Below, piece after piece: positions 54,931 through 62,575 of a DNA stretch of 64,000 nucleotides. The notes beneath the pieces are model-generated. The model searched no databases. It saw only the letters and a program-made list of their open reading frames with translations, and was not told the DNA's origin. The first letter of the stretch is position 1. Each line of letters starts with the position of its first letter. This DNA is from Deltaproteobacteria bacterium (GTDB taxonomy: Bacteria > Desulfobacterota > Syntrophorhabdia > Syntrophorhabdales > Syntrophorhabdaceae). The translations under genes were made by a program, and so were the position numbers. Location: assembly GCA_022711595.1 (NCBI GenBank), contig JAKLET010000019.1, forward strand, positions 1 to 64,000, written 5' to 3'.

Positions 54931-55992
54931 TTATTCGTTGACCATGTTGAAGATCTCTTCCTTGAGGATGTTCTTCGCCATTTCCCTTGGGATCCCCGAC
55001 TTGATAACGGTCCCCTTCTTGAAGAGCATGGCGCTGTTTGCGCCGAAAGCAAGGCCTATATCGGCTTCTTTCGCCTCTCCCGGTCCGTTGACCTCGCAGC
55101 CCATTATAGCGACGTCAAGATAGTGATCGAACTGGTTGATCTCCTTCTCGAACTCTTCGACTATCCCTGCGAGCTTGACCTTGCATCGGCCGCAGGTCGG
55201 ACACGATATGATATTGATGCCCCGTTTTCTGAGGCCAAGGTCGCGAAGGATATGGTAAGCAGCGATCACCTCGTAGACCGGGTCTCCCGTCAGCGAAACC
55301 CTGATGGTGTCGCCGATCCCTTCATTGAGGAGTATGCCGATCCCGATGGCCGATTTAATGGCGCCGGAAAAAACAGGTCCCGCCTCGGTGATGCCGACGT
55401 GCAAGGGATAGTCGGAGATCTTCGCAAACTTTTTATAAGCATCGACCGTTTCGCGGATGTCAGAGGCCTTGAGCGAGACCTTGAGCTGGGTCCAGCCGGT
55501 GTCTTCAAAAAGCTTGACGTAGTACAGCGCGCTTTCGACCATGGCCTGCGCGTTGGGCCGCGTGTATTTCTTGAGGACCCTTTTTTCCATGGACCCGATG
55601 TTCATCCCCAGCCTGACGGGTGTTTTTGTCTCCAGGGCCATGTGGGCGATCTGCCTGACCCGGGGTATGTTGTTGATGGTCCCGGGATTGATCCTGATCG
55701 CATCGATGCCGAGTTCCATCGCTTTCAATGCTATCTTGTGGTTGAAATGGATGTCGCCGATGATGGGTATGTCCACTTCCTTTTTCAGGAAAGGGATGAT
55801 CTTGCAGGTGTCCTCATGGGGGAGGGCGATCCTGACCAGTTCGCAGCCGGCTTTTTTAAGCTGCCTTGTCTGTTCGAGGGTTTCCCGGAAGTTCTCAGGG
55901 TCGGTCTTGAGCATGGACTGGACGATGATCGGACCGGCCCCGCCAATGGGAACGCTGCCGACGGTGATCTTTCTTGTTTTCTTTCTCTTCAT
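54931..55992 (-). CDS. ispG: (E)-4-Hydroxy-3-methylbut-2-enyl-diphosphate synthase (MEP pathway)
   Basis: Iron-sulphur enzyme of non-mevalonate isoprenoid synthesis, converting MEcPP to HMBPP. The 353 residues begin with KITVGSVPIGGAGPIIVQSM (TIM-barrel domain with DIHFNHKIAL). The C-terminal domain carries the cluster ligands in ISCPTCGRC, and GCEVNGPGEAKEADIGLA includes the catalytic Glu. The E. coli-type short form lacks the plant insertion. AAGGAAC precedes the ATG. It converges on the inositol operon. Confidence 0.97.
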   Translation of the reverse strand: MKRKKTRKITVGSVPIGGAGPIIVQSMLKTDPENFRETLEQTRQLKKAGCELVRIALPHEDTCKIIPFLKKEVDIPIIGDIHFNHKIALKAMELGIDAIRINPGTINNIPRVRQIAHMALETKTPVRLGMNIGSMEKRVLKKYTRPNAQAMVESALYYVKLFEDTGWTQLKVSLKASDIRETVDAYKKFAKISDYPLHVGITEAGPVFSGAIKSAIGIGILLNEGIGDTIRVSLTGDPVYEVIAAYHILRDLGLRKRGINIISCPTCGRCKVKLAGIVEEFEKEINQFDHYLDVAIMGCEVNGPGEAKEADIGLAFGANSAMLFKKGTVIKSGIPREMAKNILKEEIFNMVNE

Positions 55993-56120
55993 TGTTTTGT
56001 TCCTTATGAATGAATGACCGAATGTTTCTTATCATATCGTGCCCGTCTGCCGCATGTCAATCGTCACGTTTTAGAAAAAATTGCTTTTCCCGGGATGAAC
56101 ATATGGTATATTGGAAAATC

Positions 56121-56465
56121 ATGGACAGGCAGAGAAAAATCGCCGTCATCCTCATGATCATAGGGGTTTGCATCCCTTTGACCGCCCTTCCTTTTGTTTC
56201 CGGCTATGACAAGGATAAAGGCTTGTGGAAAAATTTCCTGGATGTCGGTATAAAGATAACAAAAGATACGCCCGGAAAGGCCCCGAACGTACCGGATGCG
56301 AAGGCCGTCGATCAGAAGAAGGGTCTTATCAAGAAGGTGCCTGACAGGATCCCCTTCAGGCTGTTCCTGGTTCCCATGTTCCTCCTGATATTTATCGGCA
56401 TCGTCATGATAGACAAGGCGAAGACAAGAGCGGGGGACGCAGCTTCGGACCCCGGGGACATGTAG
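56121..56465 (+). CDS. Small membrane protein, function unknown
   Basis: I do not recognise a family. The 114 residues comprise two transmembrane segments, IAVILMIIGVCIPLTALPFV near the N-terminus and FLVPMFLLIFIGIVMI near the C-terminus, with a hydrophilic Lys-rich loop between them (DKDKGLWKNFLDVGIKITKD) and an acidic tail. The ATG at 56121 is preferred to an upstream start within a frame lacking family character, but no good ribosome binding site is visible. It lies between ispG (divergent) and the sodium-pump genes, and might be a partner of the decarboxylase; there is no direct evidence. Confidence 0.6.
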   Translation: MDRQRKIAVILMIIGVCIPLTALPFVSGYDKDKGLWKNFLDVGIKITKDTPGKAPNVPDAKAVDQKKGLIKKVPDRIPFRLFLVPMFLLIFIGIVMIDKAKTRAGDAASDPGDM

Positions 56466-56615
56466 GGCCGGCGGTTCAGGGCGGAAGCGCCTGGGAAAGA
56501 TGTTTTTTTGCTTTTTTCCGTACCGGCTTTCCCTTGTGATCAGCCCTCTATCGGTCATCCTGCAGGCGCTGATTTCCCCGTATTTATGGTGTTCTATTTT
56601 TGTTAAATATTTCAC

Positions 56616-56644
56616 TTGACTATCGTGAAGTGGTGAGATATTAA
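56616..56644 (+). promoter_or_regulatory. Predicted promoter of the oadG/gcdB-like pair
   Basis: TTGACT (56616-56621) and TATTAA (56639-56644) are separated by 17 nt, about 70 nt before the 44-residue gene. Confidence 0.55.
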
Positions 56645-56713
56645 TGTCTAACGTAACGTACTAACTTACGGCCTTTAATTCAAAAAATCAGGAAGCTGGG
56701 AGGACAGGTAACT

Positions 56714-56848
56714 ATGGACAAATGGACCTTTGGCTTTACGATGGTTGTTGTCGGGATGGGCGGTACCATCTGCACGCTCATTGTTTTCAGTCTTATTATG
56801 TCCGCTTTGAAGAAAGTTTTTCCGTATAGAAAAGAAGAAGATAAATAA
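56714..56848 (+). CDS. OadG-like small subunit of a sodium-pumping decarboxylase
   Basis: A 44-residue protein that standard gene finding may miss. It has one transmembrane segment starting after WTFGFTMVVVGMGGTIC and a basic then acidic tail (KKVFPYRKEEDK). The W-x-x-G-x-x-x-x-V-V-G-M-G pattern matches the gamma/delta subunit of oxaloacetate, methylmalonyl-CoA and glutaconyl-CoA decarboxylases. It sits 15 nt upstream of the beta-subunit gene, with AGGACAGGT before its ATG. In known systems this small subunit anchors the carboxyltransferase and biotin carrier to the membrane; those soluble subunits are not in the window. Confidence 0.8.
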   Translation: MDKWTFGFTMVVVGMGGTICTLIVFSLIMSALKKVFPYRKEEDK

Positions 56849-56863
56849 AGGGAGGATGAGGGC

Positions 56864-58006
56864 ATGTTTGCTGATTCTGTATTGAGCGGTTTAAACGGAC
56901 TTACGGCTGGTTTCGCGAACCTGCACTGGTCAAACCCTGTCATGATGGTGATAGGCGGGCTTTTGCTCTACCTGGGGATCAAGAAGGACTGTGAGCCTCT
57001 GCTTCTCGTCCCCATCGGGTTCGGGTGCATCCTGATCAATATACCACTCGCGGGACTCATGGATAAAGAGGGTTTTCTCCGCATCATTTACGATGCCGGT
57101 GTCATCACGGAGCTTTTTCCGCTTTTCATATTTGTCGGCATAGGCGCCATGACGGACTTCGGCCCCGTTCTTGAGAACCCATACACGTTCCTCCTCGGGG
57201 CGGCCGGGCAGTTCGGCATATTTATCACCCTGCTCCTTGCCCTGGCGCTCGGTTTTCCTCCCAAGGATGCCGTGACCATCGGCATCATCGGCGCCTGCGA
57301 CGGACCAACGGTCATATATGTGGCCTCGCAGTACGCTCAGCACCTTCTGGGGCCGGTGACAGTGGCGGCCTACTCGTACATGGCGCTTGTGCCGGTGCTT
57401 CAGCCGCCCATCATGAGAATGCTGACGACCGATAAGGAACGTACCACCGTCATGAAAACACATGCGAAGTCTGTTTCCAAAACGACCAAGATGCTTTTCC
57501 CCATCGTCATAACCATAATCGGCGGGCTCATAGCCCCCAAGGGCCTCCCCCTGCTGGCGACGATCATGCTCGGCAACCTCATGAAGGAGTCGGGTGTGGT
57601 GGGCAGATTGACAAAGGCTGCCGAGAACGAGATAGCCAACATCGTCACGCTGCTTCTGGGCATCTCCATAGGCGCCACCATGAGCGGCCCCGTGTTCGTT
57701 CAGACACAGACGCTTATCATCCTTATCCTGGGGCTCCTCGCGATATGTCTCGACACCGTTTTCGGTATCCTTTTTGGAAAGATCCTCTACCTTGTTACCG
57801 GAGGGAAGATCAATCCCCTCATCGGTGCATCGGGTATCTCCGCATTCCCGATGGCTGCCAGGGTCGCCCAGAAAGAGGGGATGAAATACAACAAGAAGAA
57901 CTATCTCCTCATGCACGCCATGGGGGCCAATGCGGGCGGGCAGGTGGGTTCCGTCATGGCCGCGGCGGTCATGCTCTCCGTTCTCAATGGAATGGGCATT
58001 ATTTAG
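56864..58006 (+). CDS. gcdB: Sodium-ion-translocating decarboxylase beta subunit (OadB/GcdB family)
   Basis: Integral membrane subunit that couples decarboxylation of a biotin-bound carboxyl group to export of Na+. The 380 residues have about ten hydrophobic helices, the conserved FIFVGIGAMTDFGPVLENP, and IGIIGACDGPTVIYVASQ containing the ion-binding Asp. The C-terminal Gly/Asn-rich segment ends in HAMGANAGGQVGSVMAAAV. Whether it pairs with glutaconyl-CoA, methylmalonyl-CoA or oxaloacetate decarboxylase cannot be told here; glutaconyl-CoA decarboxylase is favoured only by the presumed syntrophic lifestyle. GGGAGG precedes the ATG. A clean terminator follows. Confidence 0.93.
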   Translation: MFADSVLSGLNGLTAGFANLHWSNPVMMVIGGLLLYLGIKKDCEPLLLVPIGFGCILINIPLAGLMDKEGFLRIIYDAGVITELFPLFIFVGIGAMTDFGPVLENPYTFLLGAAGQFGIFITLLLALALGFPPKDAVTIGIIGACDGPTVIYVASQYAQHLLGPVTVAAYSYMALVPVLQPPIMRMLTTDKERTTVMKTHAKSVSKTTKMLFPIVITIIGGLIAPKGLPLLATIMLGNLMKESGVVGRLTKAAENEIANIVTLLLGISIGATMSGPVFVQTQTLIILILGLLAICLDTVFGILFGKILYLVTGGKINPLIGASGISAFPMAARVAQKEGMKYNKKNYLLMHAMGANAGGQVGSVMAAAVMLSVLNGMGII

Positions 58007-58033
58007 ACGGAGCATTTAACTGGAAAGCAACAA

Positions 58034-58067
58034 ACAGGCCGGACGGGGAAGACCTTATCCGGCCTGT
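58034..58067 (+). terminator. Intrinsic terminator after gcdB-like gene
   Basis: ACAGGCCGGA (58034-58043) pairs with TCCGGCCTGT (58058-58067), and seven T residues follow directly. This is the clearest rho-independent terminator in the window. Confidence 0.9.
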
Positions 58068-58097
58068 TTTTTTATCATAAGACCGCATGGATATTTC

Positions 58098-58125
58098 TTG
58101 CACATGGCAATTGAGTTGTTATATA
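58098..58125 (+). promoter_or_regulatory. Predicted promoter of the permease/kinase-like operon
   Basis: TTGCAC (58098-58103) and TATATA (58120-58125) are separated by 16 nt. It would give a leader of about 110 nt before the permease start. Confidence 0.5.
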
Positions 58126-58181
58126 GTAGGTCAGTGTCTGTTACAAATCAAATTATGGGCAGGGTTCGGAATCACCGGGTG

Positions 58182-58208
58182 AATTAAGGGCGGCTGTCGC
58201 CTTTAATT
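58182..58208 (+). promoter_or_regulatory. Leader hairpin upstream of the permease gene
   Basis: AATTAAGGGCG (58182-58192) pairs with CGCCTTTAATT (58198-58208) apart from one G-T wobble, with a 5-nt loop, followed by a run of G residues and a T-rich stretch. It may mark a regulatory leader; no known riboswitch was matched. Confidence 0.4.
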
Positions 58209-58242
58209 GGGGGGTTATTCTTTTTAAGGGGGTTACAAGCTT

Positions 58243-59574
58243 ATGGATTTCGTTCAGACTGCGTCAATAGTGATCTTTCTCGCAAGCATCATCCTCGTTA
58301 TCACCGGCTGGATAGACAGTGTCCTTGCCGCGCTGCTGGGCATCCTGTTCATGGTCTTTTTCGGCATCATGTCCGATATTGATGCCTTCAAGATCGTCGA
58401 CTGGAACGTTATCATCATCCTGCTGAGCATATGGATCATCTCAGGTTATTTCGGGAAATCGGGGGTGCCCGATTTTCTCTCCGCGGTCATACTCAAGGTA
58501 TCGAAAGGAAATGTTGCGCTTTTCGTAACATACATCGGGGTGCTGGCCGGGTTCGTTTCAATGCTCATCGATAACGTGGTCGTTGTCCTCATGTTCGCGC
58601 CTGTTATCTTCCATGCCTGCAGGAGGTTCGGTTTCCCGGCGTTCGCTCCCATACTTTTCCTTGCGCTTTGTTCTAACTTCATGGGTACCGCCATGCTCCT
58701 CGGCGACCTTCCGCCGCAGATGCTCCACAGTGTCTCGGGTATCGAATTCGCCGGTTTCATCTGGCAGCTCGGCAGACCTTCATCATTCTTTATCCTCCTC
58801 ATCTCTTATGCCGTGACCTGCTGGATGTTCTACCTGATATTCAAAAAGAAATACAAGGGGATCACCATGGACGTGGCCTCCATGGACGAGCGGCCCCTTG
58901 ACCATATCAAGGACAAACCCTTTGCCATAGTGGTCTGCGTTGTATTCGCGCTCACCATCCTGGCCATGGCCCTTCGCCCGATCTTCGGTTACCACCTCGG
59001 GTTCATCGCCATGTGGGGCGCCCTCGCACTCATCCTCATCTTTGAGATCATGAAGGACCGCTTCACGCTTGAGATACCCAGCCTCGAACACGTTCTGTCG
59101 GAGCTTGACTGGCGTGCCGTCTTCTTCTACGTAGCCCTCTTCGCACTCGTCGGAGGCCTTGAGCACTCCGGGGTCATCAAACTGGTCTCAAACCTGATCA
59201 CACCGCTTATCAAGGAGAGCCTCGTGGTGGGAAGCACACTCCTTTTCTGGGTGACGGCGCCCATCGTCGGTATTGTGGAGCACGATGCCTATATCCTGAC
59301 CATGCTCTATGTCATACGTGACCTGGCGAAGGACACGGGCATGAACCCCTGGCCGCTCTACTGGATGCTCCTCTGGGCGGGAACGCTCGGCAGCAACCTG
59401 ACCATCGCCGGCGCGCCGGCGCTGTTTGTGGCAAAGAACCTCGGTGAAAAGGAAGACCAGAGAAAGGTGCCCCTTAAGGAGTTCCTGGGAATAACGTTTC
59501 CCTATGTTATCGTGTCGCTCATTGCATGCTATATCCCGGCCATGCTCATCTGGGTCTTTCCGTTTGTAAAATAA
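58243..59574 (+). CDS. Ion-transporter-superfamily permease (ArsB/NhaD/CitMHS-like)
   Basis: 443-residue membrane protein with about eleven transmembrane helices. The conserved DNVVVVLMFAPV, SNFMGTAMLLGDLPPQM and, in the second half, VEHDAYILTM and GTLGSNLTIAGAPALFVAK are hallmarks of the ion transporter superfamily (NhaD, ArsB, SLC13 relatives). Substrate could be Na+/H+ or a small carboxylate; sequence does not decide. Nearness to the sodium decarboxylase and ATPase makes Na+ handling plausible. The cytidylate-kinase-like gene follows 10 nt later in the same transcript. Confidence 0.88.
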   Translation: MDFVQTASIVIFLASIILVITGWIDSVLAALLGILFMVFFGIMSDIDAFKIVDWNVIIILLSIWIISGYFGKSGVPDFLSAVILKVSKGNVALFVTYIGVLAGFVSMLIDNVVVVLMFAPVIFHACRRFGFPAFAPILFLALCSNFMGTAMLLGDLPPQMLHSVSGIEFAGFIWQLGRPSSFFILLISYAVTCWMFYLIFKKKYKGITMDVASMDERPLDHIKDKPFAIVVCVVFALTILAMALRPIFGYHLGFIAMWGALALILIFEIMKDRFTLEIPSLEHVLSELDWRAVFFYVALFALVGGLEHSGVIKLVSNLITPLIKESLVVGSTLLFWVTAPIVGIVEHDAYILTMLYVIRDLAKDTGMNPWPLYWMLLWAGTLGSNLTIAGAPALFVAKNLGEKEDQRKVPLKEFLGITFPYVIVSLIACYIPAMLIWVFPFVK

Positions 59575-59584
59575 GGAGGCAGAC

Positions 59585-60433
59585 ATGGCAATACTCACCA
59601 TATCACGGCAGTTCGGGAGCGGGGCAAAGCCCATAGGGCTTCAGGTGGCAAGCGAGCTCGGATACGAATACATAGACCGCGCGACCATGTTCAAGGACAT
59701 CATGTCGAAGGGCACGAGGTGGGAATCCTTTGCCAAGGACTTCGACGAGCACTATCCCAACGTGTGGGAGCGCAACGACTGGTCCTTCAAGGCATTTGTC
59801 GCCCTTATCCAGAACATGATCTTCGAATATGTCCAGAGGGACAAGGTCATCATAGCGGGTACGGGCGCGACCTTCCTCCTCAAGGGCGTTCCCCACGTTC
59901 TGAGAGTACGTATAGAGGGCAGCGTTGAAGACCGGATAAAGAGGATACAGGGCGACCAGGTCATCAACGAGGGCACGGCACGGTGGATAATAGAAAAGAT
60001 CGACGGCGACATGTCACGCTCCATGTACACGATATACGGGAAGCAGTGGAACGACCCGGGAGAATACGACAGGGTCTTCAATACCTCTGCCCAGACAAAT
60101 GAAGACATCGTGGATGAGATCAAGAAAGGCCTCGCGGAAAAGGAGGCCCGTAATAACGAGAAGGCGCACAATATCCTTGACTTAAGGGCAATAGCCGCAA
60201 AGGTGAAGGCTGCCATCCTCACCGATCCGGGCTTTACCGTTTCCTATCTCGATGTAACACCCAAAGAAGAAGGGATGCCGAAGTACGGCCTTATCGTGAG
60301 GGGCTTCGTGCATGAAAGGGACGACACATCGGACATCAAGGACGCGGTGAAAAAAATAGCCGGTGATCTTCCGCTGGAGTTCGGCATCACTTACCAGATG
60401 CTGCCGCGGTTCGGTCACTGGGATTTTAAGTAG
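59585..60433 (+). CDS. Cytidylate-kinase-like (AAK) protein with C-terminal BON-like domain
   Basis: 282 residues. Residues 1-195 match the Cytidylate_kin2 family: ISRQFGSGAKPIGLQVA in place of a canonical P-loop (no Gly-Lys-Ser/Thr), YEYIDRATMFKDIM, VIIAGTGATFLLKGVPHVLR and GSVEDRIKRIQ. Residues 200-282 (LRAIAAKVKAAILTDPGFTV, then GLIVRGFVHERDDT) resemble a BON-like regulatory fold. The altered Walker A, a family trait, raises doubt about kinase activity; sensing of a nucleotide is an alternative. It is co-transcribed with the ion permease (10-nt gap), suggesting that it regulates transport. Confidence 0.82.
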   Translation: MAILTISRQFGSGAKPIGLQVASELGYEYIDRATMFKDIMSKGTRWESFAKDFDEHYPNVWERNDWSFKAFVALIQNMIFEYVQRDKVIIAGTGATFLLKGVPHVLRVRIEGSVEDRIKRIQGDQVINEGTARWIIEKIDGDMSRSMYTIYGKQWNDPGEYDRVFNTSAQTNEDIVDEIKKGLAEKEARNNEKAHNILDLRAIAAKVKAAILTDPGFTVSYLDVTPKEEGMPKYGLIVRGFVHERDDTSDIKDAVKKIAGDLPLEFGITYQMLPRFGHWDFK

Positions 60434-60454
60434 GCTTGACAGGTTATGGATTGC

Positions 60455-60494
60455 AAATGCCCCACGGCAGAGGTGCTGTCTGCCTGGGGCATTT
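60455..60494 (+). terminator. Intrinsic terminator between convergent operons
   Basis: AAATGCCCCA (60455-60464) pairs with TGGGGCATTT (60485-60494), with an inner GGCAGA/TCTGCC stem. It ends the kinase-like operon and could also end the V/A-ATPase operon from the other strand. Confidence 0.85.
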
Positions 60495-60523
60495 TATTGT
60501 ATGCCCGGGTTTAGAAAAAGTTT

Positions 60524-61159
60524 TTATGATGATTCCCGCGCCAACCGCTGTGCTTTGATTTTCATGAGAGAGCTTGTTGTGGAGCGTTCCATTTCTTCAA
60601 GCTTGCTCGTGATGAATCTGATCGTTTCATGAAGGCGGGGAATGAATGAATACTCCAGGGCGTTCACGCGTCTGCGTGTTTTTTCCACTTCCTTGCTCAG
60701 CCGGCGTACGGCGTCTTCCGTTTCAGCCATCAAAAGCAGTTTGGGGAGGAACTCGCGCAGTGTTGAAATGGCAATGTCGAGTTCCGGCGACGTGTGCACA
60801 AGGCTGTATCGGCCCGTAGCTTCGCCGTAGGTTATTTCAAGTTTCATGACATTGACGCTCATGAGCCTCCTGGGATTGACCGTGACCTCGAGGTCCTGCC
60901 GGACAGATTCAAGGGCGTTTTCCGTGATGGCCCTTGATGAGGTTATCTCGGCGAGGACAAAGAGTTTCATGACATAGGGGAGTTCATCGTCGACGGCCAT
61001 GCGAAGTTTGCGGTATTCTTCCGCGATCTTCATGAATTCCTTTATGAGGCCGTCGAGCTTGTCTTTCAGGAGCTTGTGCCCGCGGCGAGCGACGACAAGA
61101 CGCCTTCGCAGTTTCAGAAGCTCCATTCTTGTCGGGTTTACAGCGAGTCTCACGGCCAT
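60524..61159 (-). CDS. atpD: V/A-type ATPase subunit D (central stalk)
   Basis: 211-residue central-rotor subunit that transmits torque between the catalytic head and the membrane ring. The pattern VNPTRMELLKLRRRLVVARRGHKLLKDK and the C-terminal RRVNALEYSFIPRLHETIRFI are diagnostic (given here in two short parts: NPTRMELLKLRRRL, and EYSFIPRLHETI). It lies downstream of subunit B by about 10 nt and is the last gene of the operon in this window, facing the terminator near 60455-60494. Confidence 0.95.
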   Translation of the reverse strand: MAVRLAVNPTRMELLKLRRRLVVARRGHKLLKDKLDGLIKEFMKIAEEYRKLRMAVDDELPYVMKLFVLAEITSSRAITENALESVRQDLEVTVNPRRLMSVNVMKLEITYGEATGRYSLVHTSPELDIAISTLREFLPKLLLMAETEDAVRRLSKEVEKTRRRVNALEYSFIPRLHETIRFITSKLEEMERSTTSSLMKIKAQRLARESS

Positions 61160-61168
61160 CCTCCGGTA

Positions 61169-62554
61169 TTACGAACTCTTCGGGTAATAGTGTTCGATGA
61201 ATTCATCACGGACACGCTTCAACAGGTTCTTCGGCAGCATACCAAGCAACTCCCAGCCGATTCGGAGACTTTCCTCTATGGTGCGGTTCTCATATTCACC
61301 CTGGCGTATAAAGCGGTCCTCAAAGGCGTCGGAGAACTTCACGAAAAGGATGTCTTCATCGGTGAGGGCAGATTCGCCGAGGACGACCGCGAGTTCCCTG
61401 GCGTTCTTGCCCTGGGCGTATGCGGCATAGAGCTGGTTCATGACATCCGAATGGTCCTCTCTTGTTTTCCCGGCCCCGATCCCTTTGTCCTTGAGGCGAG
61501 AGAGGGAGGGGAGGACATCGACGGGGGGGTAGATGCCCTGGGCGTGGAGCGTGCGCAGGATGATGATCTGGCCTTCCGTGATGTACCCTGTCAGGTCGGG
61601 GATGGGATGGGTCTTGTCATCCTCGGGCATGGTGAGAACGGGTATCTGCGTGATGGAGCCGTTCTTTCCCTTGATGCGGCCGGCGCGTTCGTAGATAGTT
61701 GAGAGGTCGGTGTAAAGGTAGCCTGGATATCCGCGCCTTCCCGGGACCTCTTTACGCGCGGCAGAGATCTCCCTCAGGGCCTCGCAGTAGTTCGTTATGT
61801 CCGTGAGGATCACGAGGACGTGCATGTCCTTTTCAAAGGCGAGGAACTCCGCCGTTGTCAGTGCCATGCGGGGGAGTGTGAGTCTTTCTATGGGAGGATC
61901 GTCGGCAAGGTTTATAAAGAGGACGGAACGTTCGATGGCCCCGGTCTTCCTGAAATCTGCGATAAAAAATTCCGCTTCTTCAAAGGTGATACCCATAGCG
62001 GCGAAGACAACGGCGAATTTTTCCCCTGTCTTGAGGACGGCCGCCTGCCTGGCGATCTGCGCGGCGATCCGTGAATGGGGGAGGCCTGATCCGGAAAAGA
62101 GAGGGAGCTTCTGGCCGCGGACAAGAGTATTTAAGAGATCAATGGTTGATATGCCTGTCTGTATGAACTCGTTGGGATAGTCGCGTGCATAGGGGTTGAT
62201 CTGGTTGCCGTTGACGTTGAGGTATTTTTCCGGGATGATAGCAGGCCCGTCATCGATGGGCCTGCCGGAGCCGTCGAATACACGGCCGAGCATATCGACG
62301 GACATCCCGAATTCCATCCCCTTCGCGAGGAATTTGACCTTTACCTCCTCCGGAGAGAGGCCCCGGGTGCCTTCAAAGACCTGGACCATGGCTTTTTTGC
62401 CGTGGACCTCAAGGACCCTGCCCCTGCGGACGCTCCCGTCCTCCATCTTAATGTCGGCCAGTTCACCGTAGGTCACGCCCTCGACGTCATCGACAAGCAT
62501 GAGGGGCCCCACGATCTCTTTTATTGTCCTGTATTCCCGAATGATGTTTCCCAT
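61169..62554 (-). CDS. atpB: V/A-type ATPase subunit B (regulatory, non-catalytic)
   Basis: 461-residue non-catalytic nucleotide-binding subunit. The degenerate P-loop region reads [19 protein letters not shown], where catalytic subunits have GxxxxGKT. Other conserved segments are [59 protein letters not shown] and [15 protein letters not shown]. It is followed by subunit D and preceded by subunit A, the usual A-B-D order. V/A-type enzymes in anaerobic bacteria may synthesise or hydrolyse ATP and can use Na+. Confidence 0.97.
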   Translation of the reverse strand: MGNIIREYRTIKEIVGPLMLVDDVEGVTYGELADIKMEDGSVRRGRVLEVHGKKAMVQVFEGTRGLSPEEVKVKFLAKGMEFGMSVDMLGRVFDGSGRPIDDGPAIIPEKYLNVNGNQINPYARDYPNEFIQTGISTIDLLNTLVRGQKLPLFSGSGLPHSRIAAQIARQAAVLKTGEKFAVVFAAMGITFEEAEFFIADFRKTGAIERSVLFINLADDPPIERLTLPRMALTTAEFLAFEKDMHVLVILTDITNYCEALREISAARKEVPGRRGYPGYLYTDLSTIYERAGRIKGKNGSITQIPVLTMPEDDKTHPIPDLTGYITEGQIIILRTLHAQGIYPPVDVLPSLSRLKDKGIGAGKTREDHSDVMNQLYAAYAQGKNARELAVVLGESALTDEDILFVKFSDAFEDRFIRQGEYENRTIEESLRIGWELLGMLPKNLLKRVRDEFIEHYYPKSS

Positions 62555-62575
62555 GTTCTCCCTACCTTTTTGTGA

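Noticed and set aside
55123-56013. 296-codon plus-strand frame
   Set aside because: Antisense to ispG; the ispG cluster cysteines and length are clear.
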